The translations under genes and the position numbers were made by a program. From contig CAMNDR010000103.1 of NCBI GenBank assembly GCA_946535685.1, positions 1 to 5,186 on the forward strand: DNA of 5,186 nucleotides, read 5' to 3'. The first letter of the stretch is position 1. Every line of letters begins with the position of its first letter. Under the pieces are notes generated by a model. The model saw only the letters and a program-made list of their open reading frames with translations, was not told the DNA's origin and searched no databases. This document shows, piece after piece, positions 1-5,103 of the stretch. The DNA is from an uncultured Clostridia bacterium (GTDB lineage Bacteria; Bacillota; Clostridia; Oscillospirales; Ruminococcaceae).

Positions 1-16
1 GTGTTGGTTTCATCAT
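1..16 (-). CDS. possible start of a gene running off the left edge
   Basis: On the minus strand, a GAGGAAG Shine-Dalgarno-like site (plus 23-29) lies 6 nt upstream of a tandem ATG ATG, which reads M-M-K-P-T before the window ends. It would start 53 nt after the stop of the EAL gene on the same strand, so it could be the next gene of the same transcript. Only five codons are visible, so no product can be named. A third ATG (plus 18-20) lies too close to the ribosome site to be the better start. This rests on ribosome site spacing alone. Confidence 0.3.
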
Positions 17-69
17 GCATTACTTCCTCAGAATGTTTTCCCCTCTTGCATCGCCCTGCCGTATTTTCA

Positions 70-1986
70 TCAGTCCTCCTCTGCGTCCGCACCGGCGATG
101 AGTGCCAGGAACTTCTGCTCCGGCACAGGCATGGAGAAGTAATATCCCTGCAGATAATCCACGCCCAGCGTCCGCAGAAGCTCGATCTGCGCCCGTGTTT
201 CAACGCCCTCCACGAGGATCTCCCGGTGCATCTGCCGGATCATGCGCACGGAATTTTCGAGCAGCACCTGCCCGACCTCATCCTTGCCCGCATTCCACAG
301 CAGTGACTTGTCGATCTTGACCACATCAAAATCGAGCAGATAGATCGCCTTGATATTGGCATATCCGGTACCGTAATCATCCATCGAGAACAGATACCCG
401 TCCTGCTTGAGCGACGAGATCACCGAGCTGAGCAGCTCATAATCCGCCGCAGCCGCAGACTCCGTGATCTCAAAATTGATCAGGTGCTTCCCGATCCCGG
501 ATGCTTCCACGATCTCATTGATACGGCTGACAAAATCCGGCTGCATACAGTGCAGCACTGACAGATTGACATTGATGTTCTCGATCCCGGTTCGTTCAGC
601 GATCCCCGTGGAGAGCAGCCTGCAGACCTCCCGCAGCACCACGCAGTCCAGATCACCGATCACACCGAGCTTTTCGGCCACCGGAATGAACTCATCCGGC
701 AGCAGATCTCCGAGCTGCGGATCTCTCAGCCTGATCAGCGCCTCTGCGCCGTGCAGCGTACCGTCCGCATGATAGGTCGGCTGATAGCAGACGCAATAAT
801 TTCCCTGCTCCAGTCCTCTTGTCACAGCCGCCTCGACCTCCGCACGCCGTAGCAGATAGCCCAGATCCCGCCCTGTGAGCACCTCGCCCTCAGAGCCCTC
901 CGGCACAGGACTGTCCGCCATATACAGCGCCTCCGTCACCGTCCGCACATGCCACGGCACCTCCGCACACAGCACGGTCGCACGCAGCGGCAGCTCACTG
1001 TCCTGCCATTTCCAGGGTCTCCGGAAGCGCCCAGCAATGTCCCCGGCAAGCTCCACCGCATGGAATCCCCTTCGGTCGGGGACAGTCATCATGATGGTCT
1101 CCGGATTGACGACATAGATCAGGTATTGCGGCAGCTTTTCCCGCAAGTAGGGAGCGATCAGCTCCATGACCAACTGGGAATTATCCATGCCGGTCGCCCG
1201 CAGGATGCTCTCGGTATTGGTAATGCGCACCCCGATCAGATGCACCTGCTGCTCCGTCAGAAGTGCGGTATGCAGGTCATTCTGGAACGCAAAGCGGTTG
1301 CCGAACCCGGTCTGTGCATCGGTCCGGTCGTCCTCATTTTCCACAGCGATCATCAGTCCGAGCAATCCGATGGATTCCGCCAGCATTTCGCATTTGATCT
1401 CCTGGTTAACCGCCTGCACCGCCACACCGGCAAACGCCACGCCGAAGAAATACAGCAGCGCCGCCCGCCGCTTGGCAGTCATCGCCCTCCAGCTCCACAT
1501 GAGCAAAATAAACGACAGCAGGAAATAAAAAGCCGCCGCCGCATAGATGCAGTACTCTCCCCAGCGCCGCACGAACATCCTGTTCCGGTCATAGTAATAG
1601 ACCCAGTGCGTCAGCGGATTGAGTGCCGCAGCGGCCTCCGTAAGCAAAAACGGCAGCACAAGGACAAATTTCGCAAACATTCCCGACCTGACAAGTCGCC
1701 CCGTGACCATCGACACATACAGCAGAAGCGTCGGACAGAGCGCTGTATGCAGCAGAAAATAGAGATAATCGCTGGTCTTCACGATCCCGAAGGCATAGTC
1801 AGAGGCCCCGGCCATCGGAACCATATATTCCACCGCAGCCTGTGCTGCAGTATTGCACAGCAGCAGAAGGATCAGCCCGATAAATGCCTTATTCTGCGGT
1901 CTCTGCGTGCGCTGCTGCACCAGTGTGAACAGCAGGAGCGTCACGCAGTTCAGGAAAGCTGCAGCGCAGAATGCAAGTCCGCTCAA
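70..1986 (-). CDS. membrane protein with degenerate GGDEF and intact EAL domain (probable c-di-GMP phosphodiesterase)
   Basis: This 638-residue protein probably hydrolyses cyclic di-GMP to pGpG at the cytoplasmic face of the membrane. Seven hydrophobic segments occupy about residues 2-23, 33-52, 73-96, 103-121, 144-165, 174-195 and 201-216 and form a likely sensor. A GGDEF-like domain follows (about 222-375). It keeps the opening motif D-x-Q-T-G-x-x-N-R (223-231), but the signature position reads N-P-E-T-I (294-298) and the metal-binding D-x-D region is lost, so it should not make c-di-GMP. The EAL domain (about 380-632) has the catalytic set: E415 in EAL, N474, E506 in FEITE, D536-D537 in DDYGTGY, K557, E593 in EGVE and Q613 in QG. 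The start is TTG; an in-frame TGA three codons upstream excludes a longer start, and the next Met is residue 55, past two membrane segments. It is transcribed divergently from the amino acid transport operon and shares a promoter-overlapping dyad with it. The ligand of the membrane domain is unknown. Confidence 0.93.
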   Translation of the reverse strand: MSGLAFCAAAFLNCVTLLLFTLVQQRTQRPQNKAFIGLILLLLCNTAAQAAVEYMVPMAGASDYAFGIVKTSDYLYFLLHTALCPTLLLYVSMVTGRLVRSGMFAKFVLVLPFLLTEAAAALNPLTHWVYYYDRNRMFVRRWGEYCIYAAAAFYFLLSFILLMWSWRAMTAKRRAALLYFFGVAFAGVAVQAVNQEIKCEMLAESIGLLGLMIAVENEDDRTDAQTGFGNRFAFQNDLHTALLTEQQVHLIGVRITNTESILRATGMDNSQLVMELIAPYLREKLPQYLIYVVNPETIMMTVPDRRGFHAVELAGDIAGRFRRPWKWQDSELPLRATVLCAEVPWHVRTVTEALYMADSPVPEGSEGEVLTGRDLGYLLRRAEVEAAVTRGLEQGNYCVCYQPTYHADGTLHGAEALIRLRDPQLGDLLPDEFIPVAEKLGVIGDLDCVVLREVCRLLSTGIAERTGIENINVNLSVLHCMQPDFVSRINEIVEASGIGKHLINFEITESAAAADYELLSSVISSLKQDGYLFSMDDYGTGYANIKAIYLLDFDVVKIDKSLLWNAGKDEVGQVLLENSVRMIRQMHREILVEGVETRAQIELLRTLGVDYLQGYYFSMPVPEQKFLALIAGADAEED

Positions 1987-1995
1987 GCTGTCTCA

Positions 1996-2004
1996 CTTCC
2001 TTTC
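1996..2004 (-). promoter_or_regulatory. ribosome binding site for the TTG start of the EAL gene
   Basis: The minus strand reads GAAAGGAAG, ending 9 nt before the TTG at 1984-1986. Together with the in-frame TGA at 1993-1995, it fixes the TTG as the start. Confidence 0.65.
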
Positions 2005-2035
2005 GTCTGTATGACAAAAATCAGAAAATCTCTAA

Positions 2036-2130
2036 AAACCTCCCCTTTGCTTTTCTGCGAAAAGCAAAATGGCTCTGTGTGGTGCTTTGCCCCACATTCC
2101 GACTCAAAGAAGCATCGTTTTCAGAGGTTT
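2036..2130 (-). promoter_or_regulatory. potentially folded 5' leader of the EAL gene
   Basis: The predicted transcript from the leftward promoter has a leader of about 158 nt. In it AAACCTC (plus 2124-2130) can pair perfectly with GAGGTTT (plus 2036-2042), closing a domain of about 95 nt. Inside lie a 5-bp stem (TGTGG 2078-2082 with CCACA 2092-2096) and the perfect 10-bp hairpin at 2046-2068. A competing helix (CTCTG 2073-2077 with CAGAG 2122-2126) uses part of the closing strand, so two exclusive folds are possible. The 3' closing strand runs into a U5 tract. I could not match it to a riboswitch class I know. The pairings are seen in the sequence; any function is inferred. Confidence 0.35.
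2046..2068. repeat. perfect inverted repeat, 10-bp arms, 3-nt centre
   Basis: TTTGCTTTTC (2046-2055) and GAAAAGCAAA (2059-2068) are exact reverse complements around TGC. It lies about 60 nt before the TTG start of the EAL gene, inside its leader. The stem is AT-rich and neither strand has a T-run directly after it, so it is not a standard intrinsic terminator. It could act as an RNA hairpin in the leader or as a DNA operator. Confidence 0.7.
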
Positions 2131-2151
2131 CCATCATTACATTTATATTTT

Positions 2152-2180
2152 ATTATAGCATGGTTTTCTGAAAAATGCAA
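2152..2180 (-). promoter_or_regulatory. sigma-A type promoter for the EAL gene
   Basis: On the minus strand the -35 is TTGCAT (plus 2175-2180), the spacer is 17 bp, and the -10 is a perfect TATAAT (plus 2152-2157). A TGC directly before the -10 gives an extended -10. Transcription would start near 2145, leaving a leader of about 158 nt. The -35 hexamer lies inside a dyad shared with the opposite promoter. Confidence 0.8.
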
Positions 2181-2197
2181 TAGATTTTGTGCATTTT
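2172..2197. promoter_or_regulatory. candidate operator, copy 1 (over the EAL-gene -35 box)
   Basis: AAAATGCA (2172-2179) and TGCATTTT (2190-2197) are perfect 8-bp arms around a 10-bp centre. The dyad covers the -35 box of the leftward promoter. Read in the direction of that promoter, it matches copy 2 at the other promoter over about 25 bp, including an asymmetric CAAAA beside the first arm. A repressor binding here would block RNA polymerase. The regulator is not encoded in the window. Confidence 0.6.
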
Positions 2198-2289
2198 ATC
2201 ACAAAACGCTCTCCCGCTCCGCGCCCCGCTCTCCTCTGAGAATGCGTTATTTTTCGTCATATTCCATAAATCATAAGCGATTCAGAAAG

Positions 2290-2313
2290 AAATGCACAAA
2301 ACCACTTGCATTT
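2290..2313. promoter_or_regulatory. candidate operator, copy 2 (over the transporter -35 box)
   Basis: AAATGCA (2290-2296) and TGCATTT (2307-2313) are perfect 7-bp arms around a 10-bp centre, the same spacing as copy 1. The right arm overlaps the -35 hexamer of the rightward promoter. The CAAAA after the first arm is also conserved, so the two copies lie in the same orientation relative to the promoter each one covers. I do not recognise it as a CodY or ArgR box. Confidence 0.6.
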
Positions 2314-2334
2314 TCTGTCCCAATGGATTATAAT
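2306..2334 (+). promoter_or_regulatory. sigma-A type promoter for the amino acid transporter operon
   Basis: The -35 is TTGCAT (2306-2311), the spacer is 17 bp and the -10 is TATAAT (2329-2334). These are the same hexamers and spacing as the divergent promoter. The start would be near 2341, giving a leader of about 110 nt before the lipoprotein gene. No other promoter of similar quality was seen within the operon, so all four genes may depend on it. Confidence 0.85.
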
Positions 2335-2376
2335 AGTATGGTAGTCAGGTTCTCATGATCTGATACGCATTTTTTA

Positions 2377-2432
2377 TTTCATCTATATTTCATCAATAGA
2401 TGGAACGAAGGATTCGTATGAAATACCGTTTC
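2377..2432 (+). promoter_or_regulatory. hairpins in the transporter operon leader
   Basis: A 10-bp stem with one G-U pair forms between 2377-2386 and 2396-2405 around a 9-nt loop. A 5-bp hairpin, ACGAA/TTCGT, follows at 2405-2417. A competing helix pairs GGAACG (2402-2407) with CGTTTC (2427-2432). The structures end just before the Shine-Dalgarno site at 2438-2444. They could tune mRNA stability or ribosome access, but the pairings are short and AT-rich and may be chance. Confidence 0.3.
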
Positions 2433-2452
2433 AAAACAAAGGAGTATTTAAA

Positions 2453-3235
2453 ATGATGAAAAAAACAATCAGCGTACTGACCGCTTCCGTGCTGCTTGCC
2501 CTGAGCCTGAGCGCCTGCAGCAGCGTCCCCGCCAACACCGTCCACAGCGCCGATGACCTCACCGGCAAGACCATTGCCTGTCAGCTCGGCACGACCGGCT
2601 ATATCTTCGCCGGCGACATCGAGGGGGCAACCGTAGAGGGCTATAACAAGGGCGCCGACGCCGTCCAGGCACTCGTGCAGGGCAAGGCGGATGCCGTCAT
2701 CATCGACAGCGAGCCTGCCAAGGTATTCGTCTCCAAGAACAGCTCCCTGACCATCCTCGAAGATCCGTTCGCCGTGGAGGAATACGCCATCGCCTACAAA
2801 AAGGGCAATGACGAGCTCGGCAGCCAGATCGACGAAGCCCTCACCGCCCTCAAGGCAGACGGCACGCTCGATGCCATCACTGCCCACTGGATCGGTGACG
2901 AGGCAGATTATGTCTCCTATACCCCCGATGCATCCGTTTCCCGTGACGGCAAGATCGTCATGGCGACCAACGCCGAGTTCCCGCCCTACGAGAGCAAGGA
3001 GGGCGACCAGATCGTCGGCATCGACGCCGATATGATGCGTGCTGTCTGTGACAAGCTCGGCAAGGAGCTCGTGATCGAGGATATGGCCTTCGATTCCATC
3101 ATCGCCGCCGTGGATTCCGGCAAGGCTGATGTCGGTGTTGCCGGCATGACCGTGACAGAGGAGCGCAAGCAGAACGTCTCCTTCACCCAGGGCTATGCCA
3201 CCACGACCCAGGTCATCATCGTCCGCAAGGACTGA
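2453..3235 (+). CDS. amino acid ABC transporter solute-binding lipoprotein, SBP_bac_3 family, circularly permuted
   Basis: This 260-residue protein should bind a polar amino acid outside the cell and pass it to the permease encoded next door. Residues 1-22 are a lipoprotein signal ending in the lipobox LSAC, with Cys22 lipidated. The family's usual order is reversed. Residues about 30-148 match the normal C-terminal part: SADDLTGK, the GTTG loop (46-49), the IIDSEPA segment with D85, YAIAYKKG, and the closing LKADGTLDAITAHWIG. After a linker (149-166), residues 167-260 match the normal N-terminal part: MATNAEFPPYE (170-180), GIDADM, AGMTVTEER with the carboxylate-binding Arg at R238, and a final strand VIIVRKD. 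The contacts expected for the amino acid's amino and carboxyl groups (D85, T47/T48, R238) are kept, so it is probably functional. The start is ATG with AAAGGAG (2438-2444) 8 nt upstream; a second ATG follows at once. It is first in the operon. The exact ligand cannot be read from the sequence. Confidence 0.96.
   Translation: MMKKTISVLTASVLLALSLSACSSVPANTVHSADDLTGKTIACQLGTTGYIFAGDIEGATVEGYNKGADAVQALVQGKADAVIIDSEPAKVFVSKNSSLTILEDPFAVEEYAIAYKKGNDELGSQIDEALTALKADGTLDAITAHWIGDEADYVSYTPDASVSRDGKIVMATNAEFPPYESKEGDQIVGIDADMMRAVCDKLGKELVIEDMAFDSIIAAVDSGKADVGVAGMTVTEERKQNVSFTQGYATTTQVIIVRKD
2897..2950 (+). other. new linker joining the old C- and N-termini of the permuted binding protein
   Basis: Residues 149-166 (DEADYVSYTPDASVSRDG) lie between the helix that normally ends the family (AHWIG) and the first strand that normally begins it (KIVMATNAEF). 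They are polar and of low complexity, and I see no counterpart in the usual domain, as expected for a loop joining two ends that both lie in lobe 1. Confidence 0.65.
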
Positions 3236-3258
3236 TCCCGCACGCAAAGGAGATTTCT

Positions 3259-3960
3259 ATGCAGTTCCTGGACAGCTTCGTTCAGAAGCTCCACGACACG
3301 TTCATCGAGGGTGACCGCTGGCACTATCTCACAGACGGCCTGAAAACGACGCTCATCGTGACGTTTTTCGCAGCCCTGCTCGGCATCGTTCTGGGCTTTC
3401 TGACCGCCATCGTGCGCTCGACCCATGACAAGACCGGCAAGCTCACCATCCTTGATCTCATCGCCAAGCTCTATCTCACGGTCATCCGCGGCACACCGGT
3501 GGTCGTCCAGCTCCTCATCATCTATTTTGTCATCTTCGCCTCGGTCAATATCCCCAAGACCGTTGTGGCGATCATGGCATTCGGCCTGAATTCCGGTGCC
3601 TATGTGGCAGAGATCGTCCGTTCGGGCATCATGTCGATCGACGGCGGCCAGTTTGAAGCCGGTGCCAGCCTCGGCATGAACTACCCCAAGACCATGCTCT
3701 ACATCATTCTTCCGCAGGCGCTGCGCAATATCCTGCCGGCGCTTGCCAATGAATTCATCGTCCTGCTGAAGGAGACCTCCGTTGCCGGCTACATCGCCCT
3801 GACGGATCTGACCCGCGGCGGCGATATCATCCGCAGTGCGACCTATGAAGCCTTCCTGCCGCTGATCGCCGTGGCTGTGATCTATCTGGTCATGGTAGTG
3901 GCGCTCTCCAGGCTGGTAGGCCTGCTCGAAAGGAGGCTCGCAAGAAGTGATCGAGGTTGA
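3259..3960 (+). CDS. polar amino acid ABC transporter permease (HisM/GlnP type)
   Basis: This 233-residue inner-membrane protein would form the translocation channel, probably as a homodimer since it is the only permease gene in the operon. Hydrophobic segments lie at about residues 29-52, 80-96, 100-119, 160-182 and 198-222, the usual five-helix plan. The family motif RGTPVVVQL is at 77-85. The cytoplasmic EAA loop that docks on the ATPase runs from E133-A134-G135-A-S-L-G139 to I-I-L-P-Q-A (149-154). Length is normal for the family. The ATG has an AAAGGAGA site (3246-3253), and the gene starts 23 nt after the lipoprotein stop. Its 3' end overlaps the ATPase start by 14 nt, implying translational coupling. 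Substrate class follows from the family and the binding protein. Confidence 0.96.
   Translation: MQFLDSFVQKLHDTFIEGDRWHYLTDGLKTTLIVTFFAALLGIVLGFLTAIVRSTHDKTGKLTILDLIAKLYLTVIRGTPVVVQLLIIYFVIFASVNIPKTVVAIMAFGLNSGAYVAEIVRSGIMSIDGGQFEAGASLGMNYPKTMLYIILPQALRNILPALANEFIVLLKETSVAGYIALTDLTRGGDIIRSATYEAFLPLIAVAVIYLVMVVALSRLVGLLERRLARSDRG
3929..3936 (+). promoter_or_regulatory. ribosome binding site for the GTG start of the ATPase gene
   Basis: A perfect AAAGGAGG lies inside the 3' end of the permease gene, 10 nt before the GTG at 3947. It supports the GTG, since the protein then begins [12 protein letters not shown], a typical first strand for this ATPase family. Confidence 0.75.
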
Positions 3961-4672
3961 GAACTTAGAGAAATGCTTCGGAAGCAATTACATCCTCAAG
4001 GGCATCAGCACCGTCATCGAGAAGGGAGAAAAGGTCGTCATCATCGGCCCGTCCGGCTCCGGCAAGAGCACCTTCCTGCGCTGCCTGAACCGTCTGGAGC
4101 AGCCCACAGCCGGCCGCATCATCTTCGAGGGCAGGGATCTGACCTCCATGAAGGAGCGTGAGCTCTATGCCGTGCGTGAAAAGATGGGCATGGTGTTCCA
4201 GCATTTCCACCTGTTCCCGCATCTGACCATCCGCAAAAATATCACCATCGCACCGGTCAAGCTCGGCCTGATGAACCAGGAGCAGGCTGACCAGAAGGCC
4301 GATGAGCTGCTGAAAAAGGTCGGTCTGTCCGACAAGGCCGAGCAGTACCCCCGCCAGCTCTCCGGCGGCCAGAAGCAAAGAATTGCCATTGCACGCTCTC
4401 TCGCCATGAATCCGGACGTGATCCTGTTCGATGAGCCGACCTCAGCGCTCGACCCGGAAATGGTCGGCGAGGTGCTCAATCTGATGAAGGAGCTCGCCGA
4501 GGAGGGCATGACGATGGTCGTTGTCACGCATGAAATGGGCTTTGCGCGGGAGGTCGCATCCCGGGTGATGTTCATGGACGGCGGCGTGATCGTCGAAGAA
4601 AACGAGCCCGGCGAATTCTTCCGCAACCCGAAAAATCCCCGTCTCCGGGAATTTCTCTCGAAGGTGCTGTGA
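3947..4672 (+). CDS. polar amino acid ABC transporter ATP-binding protein (GlnQ/HisP type)
   Basis: This 241-residue cytoplasmic ATPase would power uptake by dimerising on the EAA loops of the permease. All nucleotide-binding motifs are present and intact: Walker [10 protein letters not shown] (34-42), Q-loop Q85 in VFQHFHLF, signature LSGGQ (138-142), Walker B VILFDEP (158-164) with catalytic E163, D-loop SALD (166-169) and switch H195 in VVTHEMGFA. The Q-loop motif followed by HFHLFPHLT is characteristic of the polar amino acid subfamily. Length is standard and there is no extra regulatory domain. It starts at GTG inside the permease gene, and its stop overlaps the next gene's ATG as TGATG, so all the downstream genes appear translationally coupled. 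Confidence 0.97.
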   Translation: MIEVENLEKCFGSNYILKGISTVIEKGEKVVIIGPSGSGKSTFLRCLNRLEQPTAGRIIFEGRDLTSMKERELYAVREKMGMVFQHFHLFPHLTIRKNITIAPVKLGLMNQEQADQKADELLKKVGLSDKAEQYPRQLSGGQKQRIAIARSLAMNPDVILFDEPTSALDPEMVGEVLNLMKELAEEGMTMVVVTHEMGFAREVASRVMFMDGGVIVEENEPGEFFRNPKNPRLREFLSKVL

Positions 4673-5103
4673 TGGGCTACACAGTACAGATCACAGAGAC
4701 GCTCAGCGAAGGCGCCAGAGCGCTGCGTGCGGGCGTTTTTCTCGATGAACAGGGCTTTTCCGTTGAATTTGATGACATCGACGACCATTGTCTGCATCTG
4801 GCACTCTATGACGGTGATGCAGTGATCGCCGCTGCCCGTGCCTATCCGGACGCAGAGCCCGGCCTCTGGCATATCGGCAGAGTGGTCGTGGACAAAGCGC
4901 ACCGTGGCGAGCATCTCGGCAGCCGCATCATGCAGGAGATGGAAGCGCATCTGCGTACAATCGGCGCAAAACGCACGACTGTTTCAGCGCAGTGCCGTGT
5001 CAGGGCATTTTACGCCTCCCTCGGCTACCGGGCGCAGGGCGAGATCTATATGGATGAATTCTGCCCGCACATCCGCATGGACAAACATCTGGCAGCCACA
5101 TAA
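4672..5103 (+). CDS. GNAT family N-acetyltransferase, ElaA-like
   Basis: This 143-residue protein should transfer an acetyl group from acetyl-CoA to an amine on an unidentified substrate. It resembles the ElaA group: an early V-F-x-x-E-Q (22-27), a D-D-I-D-D stretch (34-38), then GRVVVDKAHRG, where RGEHLG (78-83) is the acetyl-CoA pyrophosphate loop. Next come VSAQCRVRAFYASLGY (104-119), with Y114 a possible general acid, and a late MDEFCPHIRM (127-136). Length is normal for a single GNAT domain. The ATG at 4672 shares its A with the ATPase stop (TGATG) and has an AAGG site (4661-4664) 7 nt upstream. A GTG at 4669 would add one residue but sits too close to that site. Its place in a transport operon suggests it may act on the imported compound or a product of it, but that is inference. 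Confidence 0.9.
   Translation: MGYTVQITETLSEGARALRAGVFLDEQGFSVEFDDIDDHCLHLALYDGDAVIAAARAYPDAEPGLWHIGRVVVDKAHRGEHLGSRIMQEMEAHLRTIGAKRTTVSAQCRVRAFYASLGYRAQGEIYMDEFCPHIRMDKHLAAT

Larger units (their letters stand above)
1987..2452. other. divergent intergenic control region
   Basis: This 466-bp gene-free stretch separates the EAL gene from the transporter operon. It is AT-rich apart from a short pyrimidine-rich, GC-rich block at about 2207-2236. From left to right it holds the EAL leader with inverted repeats (2036-2130), the leftward promoter (2152-2180), a dyad over its -35 box (2172-2197), the pyrimidine-rich block, a second dyad (2290-2313) over the rightward promoter (2306-2334), and the transporter leader with small hairpins (2377-2432). 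A plus-strand open frame runs across much of it, but it is the antisense shadow of the EAL gene extended into spacer and has no separate coding evidence. Confidence 0.85.

Noticed and set aside
1987..2145. c-di-GMP-I (GEMM) riboswitch in the leader of the EAL gene
   Set aside because: I looked for the conserved GCACAGGGCAAACC-type core and the GGGACGCAAAGCC-type segment. Only a weak resemblance (GGGGCAAAGC) is present, which is not enough to call it.
2290..2313. ArgR or CodY box at the dyad
   Set aside because: The half-site AAATGCA with 10-bp spacing does not fit the ArgR TGNAT-ATNCA pattern or the CodY AATTTTCWGAAAATT consensus.
949..2358. Long plus-strand open frame of 469 codons antisense to the EAL gene
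   Set aside because: It has no recognisable domain, is rich in His, Arg, Gln and Ser as expected for antisense translation of a GC-rich gene, and continues into promoter DNA. The opposite strand encodes a complete EAL protein with all motifs.
2453..3235. Explaining the binding protein as a frameshift, a truncated tandem pair or a misassembly
   Set aside because: The frame is uninterrupted, each half occurs exactly once and is complete, the signal peptide joins cleanly before DLTGK, and the stop follows the strand that normally precedes it. An assembly error would rarely give such in-frame, domain-exact joins, although read-level checking is still the decisive test.
2393..3247. Minus-strand open frame of 284 codons opposite the binding protein gene
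   Set aside because: Its Gly/Asp/Leu-rich repetitive sequence is the mirror of codon bias in the real gene, and it has no family match that I can see.
3193..3987. Minus-strand open frame opposite the permease gene
   Set aside because: It is a charged, His/Asp/Gly-rich shadow of the permease. The plus strand has the full permease with the EAA loop.
4165..4950. Minus-strand open frame opposite the ATPase and acetyltransferase genes
   Set aside because: It crosses two well-supported plus-strand genes and shows no motif.
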